Below, piece by piece: positions 1 through 5,260 of a stretch of DNA of 6,652 nt. The notes beneath the pieces were generated by a model. That model was given only the letters and a program-made list of their open reading frames with translations. It was not told where the DNA came from and searched no databases. Position numbers and translations under genes: made by a program. Origin of the DNA: Planctomycetaceae bacterium (lineage in GTDB: Bacteria; Planctomycetota; Planctomycetia; Pirellulales; Thermoguttaceae); the NCBI GenBank assembly GCA_003509805.1, contig DOMV01000150.1:128-6779 (forward strand), in the 5' to 3' direction. Within the stretch, counting starts at the first letter, position 1. Every line of letters begins with the position of its first letter.

Positions 1-624
1 TATCGGATGTTCACCAGCCGGGCGGAGTATCGATTGCACCTGCGGCATGATAACGCCGATCGCCGCCTGACGCCGCCGGGCGACGCCGTCGGACTGATCG
101 ACCCGGAGCGAAAAACGCGGCTGGAGCGGAAAATGGCGGCCATCGAAACGGCCAAAGCGTTATTGGAAGCGAAGCACGACGAGCACGGTTCCTTGAGCAA
201 ACGGCTCAGCCGGCCGGAAACCACTTGGCCGGAAATGGTCGGATTGTTGCCGGAGTTGGCCGCGATACCGCAGGATGCCGCCGAGCAGGTTGTGATCGAT
301 GTCAAATACCACGGATATCTCGCAAGGCAGGAAATCGATATCCGGAGGCAGCGCAAATTGGCCGACCGCCGTATTCCCGAGGGGATCGATTATACGGCGA
401 TGATTCACCTTCGGCATGAAGCGAGGGAAAAGTTCGCCCGGATCCGTCCCGCCGATGTCGCGCAGGCGGCACGTATTCCCGGCGTTACTCCGGCCGATCT
501 GGCGGTCTTGACGATGTACCTGGACCCGTCCACAACCCGCTCCCGGCGGAGCCGGACAGACGATCCGTTACATGAGCCGATAATCGATCCGACAAGTGAT
601 TCGCGTGCTGCCAATCCTGATTGA
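1..624 (+). CDS. mnmG: MnmG (GidA), tRNA uridine-34 modification enzyme, C-terminal part, 5' truncated
   Basis: MnmG is the FAD-dependent partner of MnmE; together they install the (carboxymethyl)aminomethyl group at C5 of wobble uridine 34 in certain tRNAs, in the cytoplasm. The frame is open from base 1 and gives 207 residues, about the last third of a protein that is usually about 620 residues. Seen directly: the family block MFTSRAEYRLHLRHDNADRR followed by LTPPG at the start, then IDVKYHGYLARQ, the IPEGIDY segment, HEAREKFARIRPADVAQAARI and PGVTPADLAVLTMYL, in the normal order of the MnmG C-terminal helical domain that contacts tRNA and MnmE. The FAD-binding part lies left of the window. 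After the last family block there is an unconserved, Arg/Asp-rich tail of about 35 residues. The stop is TGA at 622-624. No frameshift is visible. The identification is confident; only the missing N-terminus is unseen. Confidence 0.96.
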   Translation, partial: YRMFTSRAEYRLHLRHDNADRRLTPPGDAVGLIDPERKTRLERKMAAIETAKALLEAKHDEHGSLSKRLSRPETTWPEMVGLLPELAAIPQDAAEQVVIDVKYHGYLARQEIDIRRQRKLADRRIPEGIDYTAMIHLRHEAREKFARIRPADVAQAARIPGVTPADLAVLTMYLDPSTTRSRRSRTDDPLHEPIIDPTSDSRAANPD

Positions 625-707
625 CCCGCGAATCGATTGCAGACCCGTCGGTCGGGCTGTACCGGTGGAATTTCAGCGACTATCGACTTTTCCTTTCGAA
701 CGAGACC

Positions 708-1271
708 ATGCGATCCCATCTCTGGTTTTATCTGTTCGGTTCGGTTTTCATCGCGGCGGCTCTCTACTGGATCGCTTTCGCGCACGATCCGACTCAGACG
801 GAAGTCTTACCTCCCTGTACTCTTTACCGAACGACCGGATTTCTATGTGCCGGATGCGGGGGAACCCGGTCGATCGCCCACCTGCTGCACGGTCGGTTCG
901 GTGAAGCGGCGCGTTGCAACGCCCTTTTCGTTTTCGGGCTGGCGTTTTGTGTTTTATACGGGTCGGCATACGGGTTGAGCCGGTTGTCAGGCCGATTGTT
1001 GCGAAAGCCGGGTTGTTTTTCCATGCCGACCATTCGGTACACTCCCTGGACGGCGACCATCCTGGTACTGATCGTCCTGGGCTTCATGATTATCCGCAAC
1101 ATTCCGGTCTACCCGATGACTCTTTTGGCGCCCGCAAGTCCGCCTCCGCCGTCGCGGATGTCATGGATCGGTTCGAGCGGTATTCCCGTTTCCCATCCGG
1201 ATACTCTTCCTCTTCCCGTTGACATAAAAAAAGATACCGCACACCCTGGGGAGTACGGTATCGTTCGTTAG
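708..1271 (+). CDS. DUF2752 family membrane protein
   Basis: A 187-residue DUF2752 protein; the family's function is unknown. Seen: a hydrophobic segment at residues 5-24, the family signature TGFLCAGCGGTR at 43-54 preceded by PPC at 35-37, the HLLHGRFGEAARCN block at 58-71, and two more membrane segments at about 72-93 and 114-130, ending in RNIPVYPMTLLAP (130-142), where the domain normally finishes. A Pro/Ser-rich tail of about 45 residues follows and is odd for the family; its last 13 codons are made by a hairpin that appears to be the terminator of the opposite gene. The ATG at 708 was chosen because it sits directly before the first membrane segment. A TTG at 621, overlapping the mnmG stop, would add 29 unconserved residues and has no Shine-Dalgarno; the 708 start has only a weak one. 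The close spacing to mnmG allows co-transcription. The conserved Cys pairs suggest metal or redox chemistry at the membrane, but that is inference. Confidence 0.88.
   Translation: MRSHLWFYLFGSVFIAAALYWIAFAHDPTQTEVLPPCTLYRTTGFLCAGCGGTRSIAHLLHGRFGEAARCNALFVFGLAFCVLYGSAYGLSRLSGRLLRKPGCFSMPTIRYTPWTATILVLIVLGFMIIRNIPVYPMTLLAPASPPPPSRMSWIGSSGIPVSHPDTLPLPVDIKKDTAHPGEYGIVR
1226..1262 (-). terminator. Rho-independent terminator of the Cys-rich gene, inside the DUF2752 gene
   Basis: A nearly perfect inverted repeat fills 1233-1262: outer arms GATACCG and CGGTATC pair over 7 bp, then pairing resumes with two mismatches up to a tiny loop. Read on the minus strand it is followed at once by seven T (plus-strand A tract 1226-1232), the classical intrinsic terminator layout. 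It lies 84 bases past the stop of the convergent Cys-rich gene. On the plus strand no T tract follows, so it should act in one direction only. Confidence 0.82.
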
Positions 1272-1282
1272 CTTCCGTCGAA

Positions 1283-1309
1283 GTAAGTCGTATTTTTCAT
1301 TCGACTTAC
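1283..1309. repeat. Intergenic stem-loop between convergent genes
   Basis: GTAAGTCG (1283-1290) and CGACTTAC (1302-1309) form a perfect 8-bp stem around an 11-base loop. It lies in the 74-base gap between the convergent stops. Neither strand has a T run after the stem, so it is not a standard intrinsic terminator; it could stabilise a 3' end or assist termination. A 10-base perfect palindrome, CCGATATCGG, follows at 1329-1338. Confidence 0.55.
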
Positions 1310-1345
1310 CCGTATCGACATTCTTATCCCGATATCGGTGTAAAC

Positions 1346-1873
1346 TTATTTGCAGGGATTGCAGGGGTCGCACGGTTCGCAAGGATCGCAAGGATCGCAA
1401 GGGTTGCACGGGTTGCAATGGGCGGCCATCTTCGCTTTGAGGTTCGTGAAGAATCCGCCGAACGGACGCCACGGACCGCAAGGGGCACAGCCGACGTCGC
1501 ACGGGTTGCAGGGATCACAAGGTTCGCAAATCGGTTTGCACGGTTCGCAGGCCGGTTCACAGGGCGAGCAGCAAGCGGCGCGGTGGGTAGCCAATTTGGC
1601 TTTCAGCCGGAGGAAGAATCCACCGAACGGACGGTACGGTCCACACGGAGCGACACAGCCCGGTTCACAGGCTTGGGGCGTACAAGGCTCACAGGCTGCT
1701 TTGCAGGGTTCACAAGCCGGGGGAGTGCAGGGTTCGCAGGCCGGGGCACACGGACCGCAACCACGATGAAAAACATGACCCAGACGACCGAACATACCGG
1801 CATGGGCGTTGGTGGACGAAACCGCGAAAATGACGGCAGCGGCCACGAGTGCAAGAAGAACTTGGCGTTTCAT
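1346..1873 (-). CDS. Secreted Cys/Pro-rich repeat protein, candidate envelope structural protein
   Basis: A 175-residue protein with a clear Sec signal peptide: KR at 2-3, hydrophobic core 5-18 and a likely cut after AHA at residue 25. The mature part has 30 Cys in 150 residues, nearly all in CxPC or CxxC spacing (CEPC, CDPC, CNPC, CAPC). Two copies of a Cys-poor module, PCGPxRPFGGFFxxLKAKxAxH, at 76-97 and 131-152 match at 17 of 22 positions and separate three Cys blocks (39-77, 101-132, 153-174); the last is a pure period-3 CxP repeat. The start is backed by a strong Shine-Dalgarno (AAAAGGAG, complement of 1882-1889) 8 bases upstream. I do not recognise a named family. Planctomycete walls are known to contain protein rich in cystine and proline, so a disulfide-linked wall or matrix component is a reasonable inference; metal binding is the main alternative. 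The gene has its own promoter candidate and terminator, so it is probably monocistronic. The CDS is confident, the role is not. Confidence 0.88.
   Translation of the reverse strand: MKRQVLLALVAAAVIFAVSSTNAHAGMFGRLGHVFHRGCGPCAPACEPCTPPACEPCKAACEPCTPQACEPGCVAPCGPYRPFGGFFLRLKAKLATHRAACCSPCEPACEPCKPICEPCDPCNPCDVGCAPCGPWRPFGGFFTNLKAKMAAHCNPCNPCDPCDPCEPCDPCNPCK
1352..1417 (-). repeat. In-frame 9-bp tandem repeat coding the CxP tail
   Basis: Seven 9-base units plus a final GCA, each starting GCA on the plus strand (for example GCAAGGATC twice in succession at 1379-1396 and GCAGGGATT at 1352-1360). Each unit codes three residues of the C-terminal Cys-x-Pro run, so gain or loss of units would change length without a frameshift. 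Confidence 0.85.
1415..1648 (-). repeat. Internal duplication of the FGGFF/LKAK module
   Basis: Bases 1571-1648 and 1415-1483 code the two copies of the PCGPxRPFGGFF...LKAK module of the Cys-rich protein. They are similar in DNA (shared CCGAACGGACG and GAAGAATCC stretches) but have diverged, so the duplication is not very recent. The DNA between them encodes one of the Cys blocks. Confidence 0.75.
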
Positions 1874-1986
1874 TGGAGATACTCCTTTTGAAATTGGGGG
1901 AAAGGGATGTTTTAGGACAGCGGTGATCGAGCTGTCGTCATTCGTAGAATCATCTTCGTATTCGTTATCGTCTTTCTATTACTTGC

Positions 1987-2015
1987 TGTTTAGCCTTTCT
2001 GTTTATTTTTGTCAA
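1987..2015 (-). promoter_or_regulatory. Candidate sigma-70-type promoter of the Cys-rich gene
   Basis: Read on the minus strand: TTGACA (complement of 2010-2015), a 17-base spacer, then TAAACA (complement of 1987-1992). The -35 is perfect and the -10 only fair. Transcription would begin near 1980, giving a leader of about 105 bases with a 6-bp stem (1916-1936) and a 4-bp dyad that includes part of the Shine-Dalgarno (GGAG/CTCC, 1875-1885). Confidence 0.45.
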
Positions 2016-2181
2016 AATTTACATTCGATCTATCCAGCTAATTTTACCCGATGTGTACCATCCGACCTCTTCCCATATTAGCATACGCTTTTTCACGAGA
2101 GCCGAAAAAATTTCAATTTAGGCAAAATAAGGAGTAAATCAACCGTTATCACCAGTCATCAAAGCCGGAAAGAAGGCCGCA

Positions 2182-2302
2182 GAATTGACAATGGACAACT
2201 GACAATGGATAACGGGAGATACAATCCAGGCGTTACAATAAAGTTGTAGAACAACTCCAATAGGGAACCCGCTTGCGTCCCTCCGTTGTCAATTGTCAAT
2301 TC
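2182..2302. repeat. 121-bp element with 18-bp terminal inverted repeats (MITE-like)
   Basis: The left end GAATTGACAATGGACAAC (2182-2199) and the right end (2285-2302), read in reverse complement, agree at 17 of 18 bases. The left end contains a tandem direct repeat of TGACAATGGAyAAC (2186-2199 and 2200-2213), and the right end carries a third, inverted copy of that 14-mer with one change. Inside are a perfect 6-bp dyad, AGTTGT/ACAACT with a 3-base loop (2242-2256), and AGGGA/TCCCT (2262-2266, 2278-2282). No transposase is coded. No target-site duplication is obvious beside the ends. This fits a small non-autonomous or REP-like intergenic element; whether it is dispersed in the genome cannot be seen here. 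Confidence 0.65.
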
Positions 2303-2376
2303 ATCCACGCTCCGGTTTTTATTTCGGACGTTTTTAGCCCGGTCGAAGCGGAAATGACGGTTGTGCAACAGGTCCC

Positions 2377-4818
2377 TTATTCGGAACGGGTCGTTTTACC
2401 GTAAAAGAAGTTGGCGAACAGGTATTCGCCGAGGAAGACGGTGCAAAGGAGAAGAAAAACCGGGACGTACAATTCCTGGCCGACACGCCGCCGGGCAATG
2501 CCGATTTCGATTTCCGCCGGCGTCGTGACGATTCGGTACGAATCGGCTCCAAAGATTTCGTCGAGACGTTCCCGGGTAACCCGACGTAAGTTCCAGGTAT
2601 CTTTAGGATAATTGACACTGAAACCGGAATCCCGTATTTCGTCGGTTCCGCCGCTTCGAAGCCGGTAGTTGCCGACACGATCCGTCGCGGGATAACGAAT
2701 GGTCCGTTCCGGGACATCGGTGTCCAGGCGGAGGCCGCTTTTCATTCCCGGAACACTTAATAAACAGGTCGGTGGGAAAGCCCGGCCCGGTGCGGAATCC
2801 GTGTCGAGCCGCACGACGGCCGGTTGCGAGAGCCGGAAATTGTATATCTGTTCGCCCGCCCCGACCAGATACCGGGCCACGCCGTCAATCAAAGCGTAAA
2901 ACACCCAATTGGGATCGGTCAGGTAGTTCCATACCCGTTCTCCCGACTCGGAATGCGGCGGATCGGAAACCGGCGTCAACATGGTCAACGTCCTTCCCAA
3001 ACCAAGCGAACGGGCGAGAATCGCGGGCCGGCCGTCGGAAAACGTCGCCAGTGTCATCGCCTGGTCGGTCGGATCGGTCATTTCCCAATAGCGATCGACC
3101 GGCAATTCGTTCCACGGCGTTTGGGCGACCGAGAGCGGTCGAAAGGTCGTATAAACCGGGTGCGTGTAGTCCGCCGGTACGATCCAGAGATCGTTTTCGA
3201 CGGCCCTGGCCTGCCGGAGAAGATTGCCCCCGAGCAGTTCGCGAGCCGTCGCATCGTTGAACCGATCCATCCGGGTCGCCCCACGTCCGAGAAAGGTTCC
3301 GACACCATATCCCCGGGAAACGAAATCCGCGAGGGTTTTCCATGTCGCCGGCCGCAACGGAGGCGGGTCAAGCAGAAAAACAGCCCGGTAATCGTTGACG
3401 AGTTCTTTCGTGGATGTCCTCTCCAATTGTTCGACCGTCATGATCGCGGTTTGAAACGGGGCCGTTCCCTCCCGTTTGAGCACGGCGGAATCAAGCACTT
3501 CGCGAATGTATGTTTCCGGTCGGATTCGCCGGTCCTGCATGGGGGGAACCACGAGAAGGACTTTCCACGGCGCATGGGCGTAAAAGGAAAAATAGGACAG
3601 GTCGTCGCTTTCCAACGCGTCGGTCCCGTCGAGCCGCAGCAAGCCCTGGTGGATGCCCGCGGGCAGACCCGGGAGCACGAACTCGATTTGCTGAACGGAT
3701 TCTCCCTGCGTGAAGCGAACCAACCGTGAACCCAGTCGGTCGGCCTTACCGGTAAACCCACCCGTTTCGAGGGTCGTTCCCCCGTGATTGCCCGCCGCGT
3801 CGCCGTTGTCCGCCGAACCGTTGGTCGCGAGGAATAATTCCGCCGTCCGCTCTTCCGGTTCGCCGTAATGATGTAAATCGACCGTGAGCCGGAGCGGCGC
3901 CATGGCCGCCGGGGTTTGTTCGGACAAAACCGCCTCGGCGATTGCGGAATCGTTCGGGTTCGCGATCCCGACATCGACGATGAAAACGGCGAACTCCGCG
4001 CTTTGATCCGTCCTTTTTTCGGTACCGGTATCGTTATTCTTATCGGCAGTCACGTCGGCAGTCGCGGTTTCGATCGACGCTTTGCGTGGCGGGTCGATTG
4101 ACGACCTGAGCGTTTTCGCGTATTCCGTTCCCCAACCGGGCTCGGTCAAATCGCTGAACAGATAGAGTTCCTGCTGTTCTCCTTCCGATGGTTCCCCCTT
4201 CGATTCCTCAAGCAGACGGACGGCCTCGGAAACCGAATCGAGAAAAGCCCGGCCCGTCGGTTCGATCGCCAATCGTTCGATTCGTTCCCGGGCGGCGTAG
4301 GGATCGACCTGGAAGGCGGCGGCTTCCCGATATCCGCCGAGGACGGCAACCCGGCTGTTCGGCGGAAGCCGGCCGATTACCCAATCGGCATACTGTTTCG
4401 CAATATCCAACCGGGTTTTGTTTTCGAGCCGGTATTCCATTCGCGGCGATGTGTCGACGACGATCACGGCGGTCACCGGGGCGTCCTGGGAACCGAACGA
4501 GGAAGCGAGGATGCTGGTGATCGTGCCGGTATCGTCGATTCCCGTCGCATTCGTCAGGGAAGGAAACCAGTCGGCCAGTTTCACGCTCGGCCGGGCCAGG
4601 AGGAACCCCATCAGGACAAGCAGGGCAACGCGGAGCGCGAGGAGCAGGATTTGTTTGAGCCGGAGATTCCGTTTTGTCGTTTCCAGGCGTTGTTTAATCA
4701 GCCGGAGCGCGGGGAACTCGATCCGGCGCGGTTTCCCCCGCATCAGCAGGTGCAGCAGCACCGGGATGGAAGCGGTCGCAAGCCCGCCGAGGAAGAGGGA
4801 ATAGGTCAGGAAACTCAT
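2377..4818 (-). CDS. BatA-like membrane protein with VWA and GATase-like domains
   Basis: An 813-residue protein of the large BatA/VWA type found in Planctomycetota. Seen: an N-terminal double-membrane domain (MSFLTYSLFLGGLATASIPV with HLLMRGKPRRIEFPAL; membrane spans about 5-25 and 56-75), a VWA-like domain from about 115 with VVDTSPRM at 120-127 and LFSDL at 220-224, an acidic, low-complexity linker (about 250-275), a Rossmann-like segment resembling class I glutamine amidotransferases (417-545; WKVLLVVPP, AVFLLDPPPL, LADFVSRGYGVGTFLGRGA) and a C-terminal span at 783-803. The bulk is probably periplasmic or extracytoplasmic. Related genes usually sit with a MoxR AAA ATPase and a DUF58 protein, and such systems are linked to envelope stress or protein assembly; neither partner is in the window. 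The metal-binding motif is degenerate. The start at 4818 was chosen because the BatA domain begins exactly there; upstream codons to 5019 are open but unlike any family. No Shine-Dalgarno is evident. A weak -10 (TATAAG, complement of 4906-4911) may belong to it. Confidence 0.9.
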   Translation of the reverse strand: MSFLTYSLFLGGLATASIPVLLHLLMRGKPRRIEFPALRLIKQRLETTKRNLRLKQILLLALRVALLVLMGFLLARPSVKLADWFPSLTNATGIDDTGTITSILASSFGSQDAPVTAVIVVDTSPRMEYRLENKTRLDIAKQYADWVIGRLPPNSRVAVLGGYREAAAFQVDPYAARERIERLAIEPTGRAFLDSVSEAVRLLEESKGEPSEGEQQELYLFSDLTEPGWGTEYAKTLRSSIDPPRKASIETATADVTADKNNDTGTEKRTDQSAEFAVFIVDVGIANPNDSAIAEAVLSEQTPAAMAPLRLTVDLHHYGEPEERTAELFLATNGSADNGDAAGNHGGTTLETGGFTGKADRLGSRLVRFTQGESVQQIEFVLPGLPAGIHQGLLRLDGTDALESDDLSYFSFYAHAPWKVLLVVPPMQDRRIRPETYIREVLDSAVLKREGTAPFQTAIMTVEQLERTSTKELVNDYRAVFLLDPPPLRPATWKTLADFVSRGYGVGTFLGRGATRMDRFNDATARELLGGNLLRQARAVENDLWIVPADYTHPVYTTFRPLSVAQTPWNELPVDRYWEMTDPTDQAMTLATFSDGRPAILARSLGLGRTLTMLTPVSDPPHSESGERVWNYLTDPNWVFYALIDGVARYLVGAGEQIYNFRLSQPAVVRLDTDSAPGRAFPPTCLLSVPGMKSGLRLDTDVPERTIRYPATDRVGNYRLRSGGTDEIRDSGFSVNYPKDTWNLRRVTRERLDEIFGADSYRIVTTPAEIEIGIARRRVGQELYVPVFLLLCTVFLGEYLFANFFYGKTTRSE

Positions 4819-4924
4819 CCCGGGATTATTGGTATGCGCGAAAAAACATGGCCGGCAATTCACGTCGAACCGGCGCGGGACCGCAGCTTCTTTTATGCTC
4901 AGCACCTTATACAGAAATCTCCTC

Positions 4925-4953
4925 TTGACGGGAAGCGGAACAATCCGTATTAT
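4925..4953 (+). promoter_or_regulatory. Plus-strand sigma-70-type promoter in the intergenic region
   Basis: TTGACG (4925-4930), a 17-base spacer and TATTAT (4948-4953). Five of six -35 bases match consensus, and the -10 hexamer and spacer length are the same as in the gntR promoter of this window. It points away from the BatA-like gene, into a stretch with no conventional gene but with hairpins and terminators. Confidence 0.6.
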
Positions 4954-4967
4954 CCCGCGTCGTTCGG

Positions 4968-5000
4968 AAAATGAAAACGCTTGTCCCAAGACGACAAGCG
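4968..5000 (-). terminator. Possible minus-strand terminator of the gntR-ABC operon
   Basis: The perfect 8-bp stem at 4978-5000, read on the minus strand, is followed by TTTTCATTTT (complement of 4968-4977). It is the first stem with a downstream T run after the ABC gene stop, but it is 260 bases away from that stop, and the T run is interrupted. The same stem would be the 5' hairpin of the plus-strand RNA candidate. Confidence 0.45.
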
Positions 5001-5035
5001 GGCATTCCGGCGCCGTCACGGCTTTGAAAAGGCTT

Positions 5036-5062
5036 CCGGGTGCGGGACCCGGGGCGTTTTTT
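5036..5062 (+). terminator. Plus-strand terminator-like hairpin with T6
   Basis: CCGGGT (5036-5041) pairs with ACCCGG (5047-5052) around a GCGGG loop and can gain two G-T pairs below; T6 follows at 5057-5062 after a 4-base GC-rich gap. The gap makes it slightly imperfect. A weaker second hairpin, CGTTT/AAACG with internal pairing (5064-5089) followed by four T, comes right after. Confidence 0.55.
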
Positions 5063-5147
5063 CCGTTTACGGAATCGATATTCGAAACGTTTTCGCTTTA
5101 CTGGGTTTTGGCGCCGCCGTTTTCGAAATGATCGCAGAGCGTGCCTA

Positions 5148-5186
5148 CCGGCAACCGAGTTCATTCGCGGTTCGCCGGTTTTTTTT
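5148..5186 (+). terminator. Strong plus-strand intrinsic terminator with T8
   Basis: CCGGCAACCG (5148-5157) pairs with CGGTTcGCCGG (5168-5178) with one bulged C and a 10-base loop, followed immediately by eight T (5179-5186). It is oriented for plus-strand transcription only. No plus-strand protein gene precedes it, so it must end the RNA candidate or block antisense transcription into the convergent ABC gene. Confidence 0.75.
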
Positions 5187-5260
5187 GCGCAGGCCGTTGA
5201 CATTCCCGTCGGGACGTGTCGTTTCCGGCGGGCAGGCTCCCGAATCGTCGGCTTCGCATT

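Larger units (their letters stand above)
1874..2376. other. AT-rich intergenic region (about 500 bases)
   Basis: No credible protein gene is seen. From left to right it holds: the Shine-Dalgarno of the Cys-rich gene (1882-1889) inside a small dyad; a leader stem of GACAGC (1916-1921) with GCTGTC (1931-1936); a promoter candidate for the Cys-rich gene (1987-2015); an unstructured AT-rich stretch to about 2160; the inverted-repeat element at 2182-2302; and 74 bases up to the stop of the BatA-like gene. No strong intrinsic terminator is seen for the BatA-like gene here. Confidence 0.7.
4960..5062 (+). ncRNA. Candidate small RNA (about 103 nt), unknown family
   Basis: Inferred transcript from the promoter at 4925-4953 to the T6 tract at 5057-5062. 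It would carry an 8-bp stem CGCTTGTC/GACAAGCG (4978-4985, 4993-5000; 7-base loop) and a terminator stem CCGGGT/ACCCGG (5036-5041, 5047-5052) followed by T6. If the first terminator leaks, the RNA would run to 5186 (about 227 nt). I see no match to SRP RNA, tmRNA, RNase P RNA, tRNA or a known riboswitch core. An 18-codon ORF (ATG at 4971, stop TGA at 5025-5027) ends just before the terminator stem, so it could instead be a tiny mRNA. No experimental or comparative support is available from the sequence alone. Confidence 0.4.
4819..5260. other. Structured intergenic region between divergent/convergent units
   Basis: This 442-base stretch holds no convincing protein gene. It contains a possible minus -10 for the BatA-like gene (4906-4911), a plus-strand promoter candidate (4925-4953), a stem with T runs on the minus side (4968-5000), a plus-strand terminator-like hairpin (5036-5062), a weaker one (5064-5093), a strong plus-strand terminator (5148-5186) and an imperfect stem-loop (5193-5229: GCCG, GACA and TCCC pairing with GGGA, TGTC and CGGC). 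These are listed separately where they can be supported. Confidence 0.7.

Noticed and set aside
1352..1417. CRISPR array
   Set aside because: Units are 9 bases, contiguous and in frame with a protein; there are no spacers or cas genes.
1350..1769. Plus-strand frame with collagen-like GSQGSQG repeats
   Set aside because: It is the antisense of the CxPC repeat gene; the periodicity comes from the 9-base units, and there is no signal peptide or ribosome site.
2130..2136. AAGGAG-like ribosome site on the plus strand in the spacer
   Set aside because: No start codon follows at a usable distance.
2312..2337. Plus-strand terminator TCCG/CGGA followed by T5 near the end of the BatA-like gene
   Set aside because: Only a 4-bp stem with a T-rich loop and no plus-strand gene to terminate.
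2159..2368. Minus-strand 69-codon frame in the spacer
   Set aside because: Spans the inverted-repeat element and has no ribosome site or recognisable domain.
2824..3729. Plus-strand frame of 301 codons
   Set aside because: Antisense to the BatA-like gene and Arg/Gly-rich in the manner of GC-rich shadow frames.
4819..5019. 67-codon N-terminal extension of the BatA-like gene
   Set aside because: The BatA membrane domain begins exactly at 4818; the extension resembles nothing, is basic and would cover a promoter and a hairpin.
4907..5203. Minus-strand 98-codon frame
   Set aside because: Extremely Arg/Lys-rich shadow translation running through several hairpins; no ribosome site or family features.
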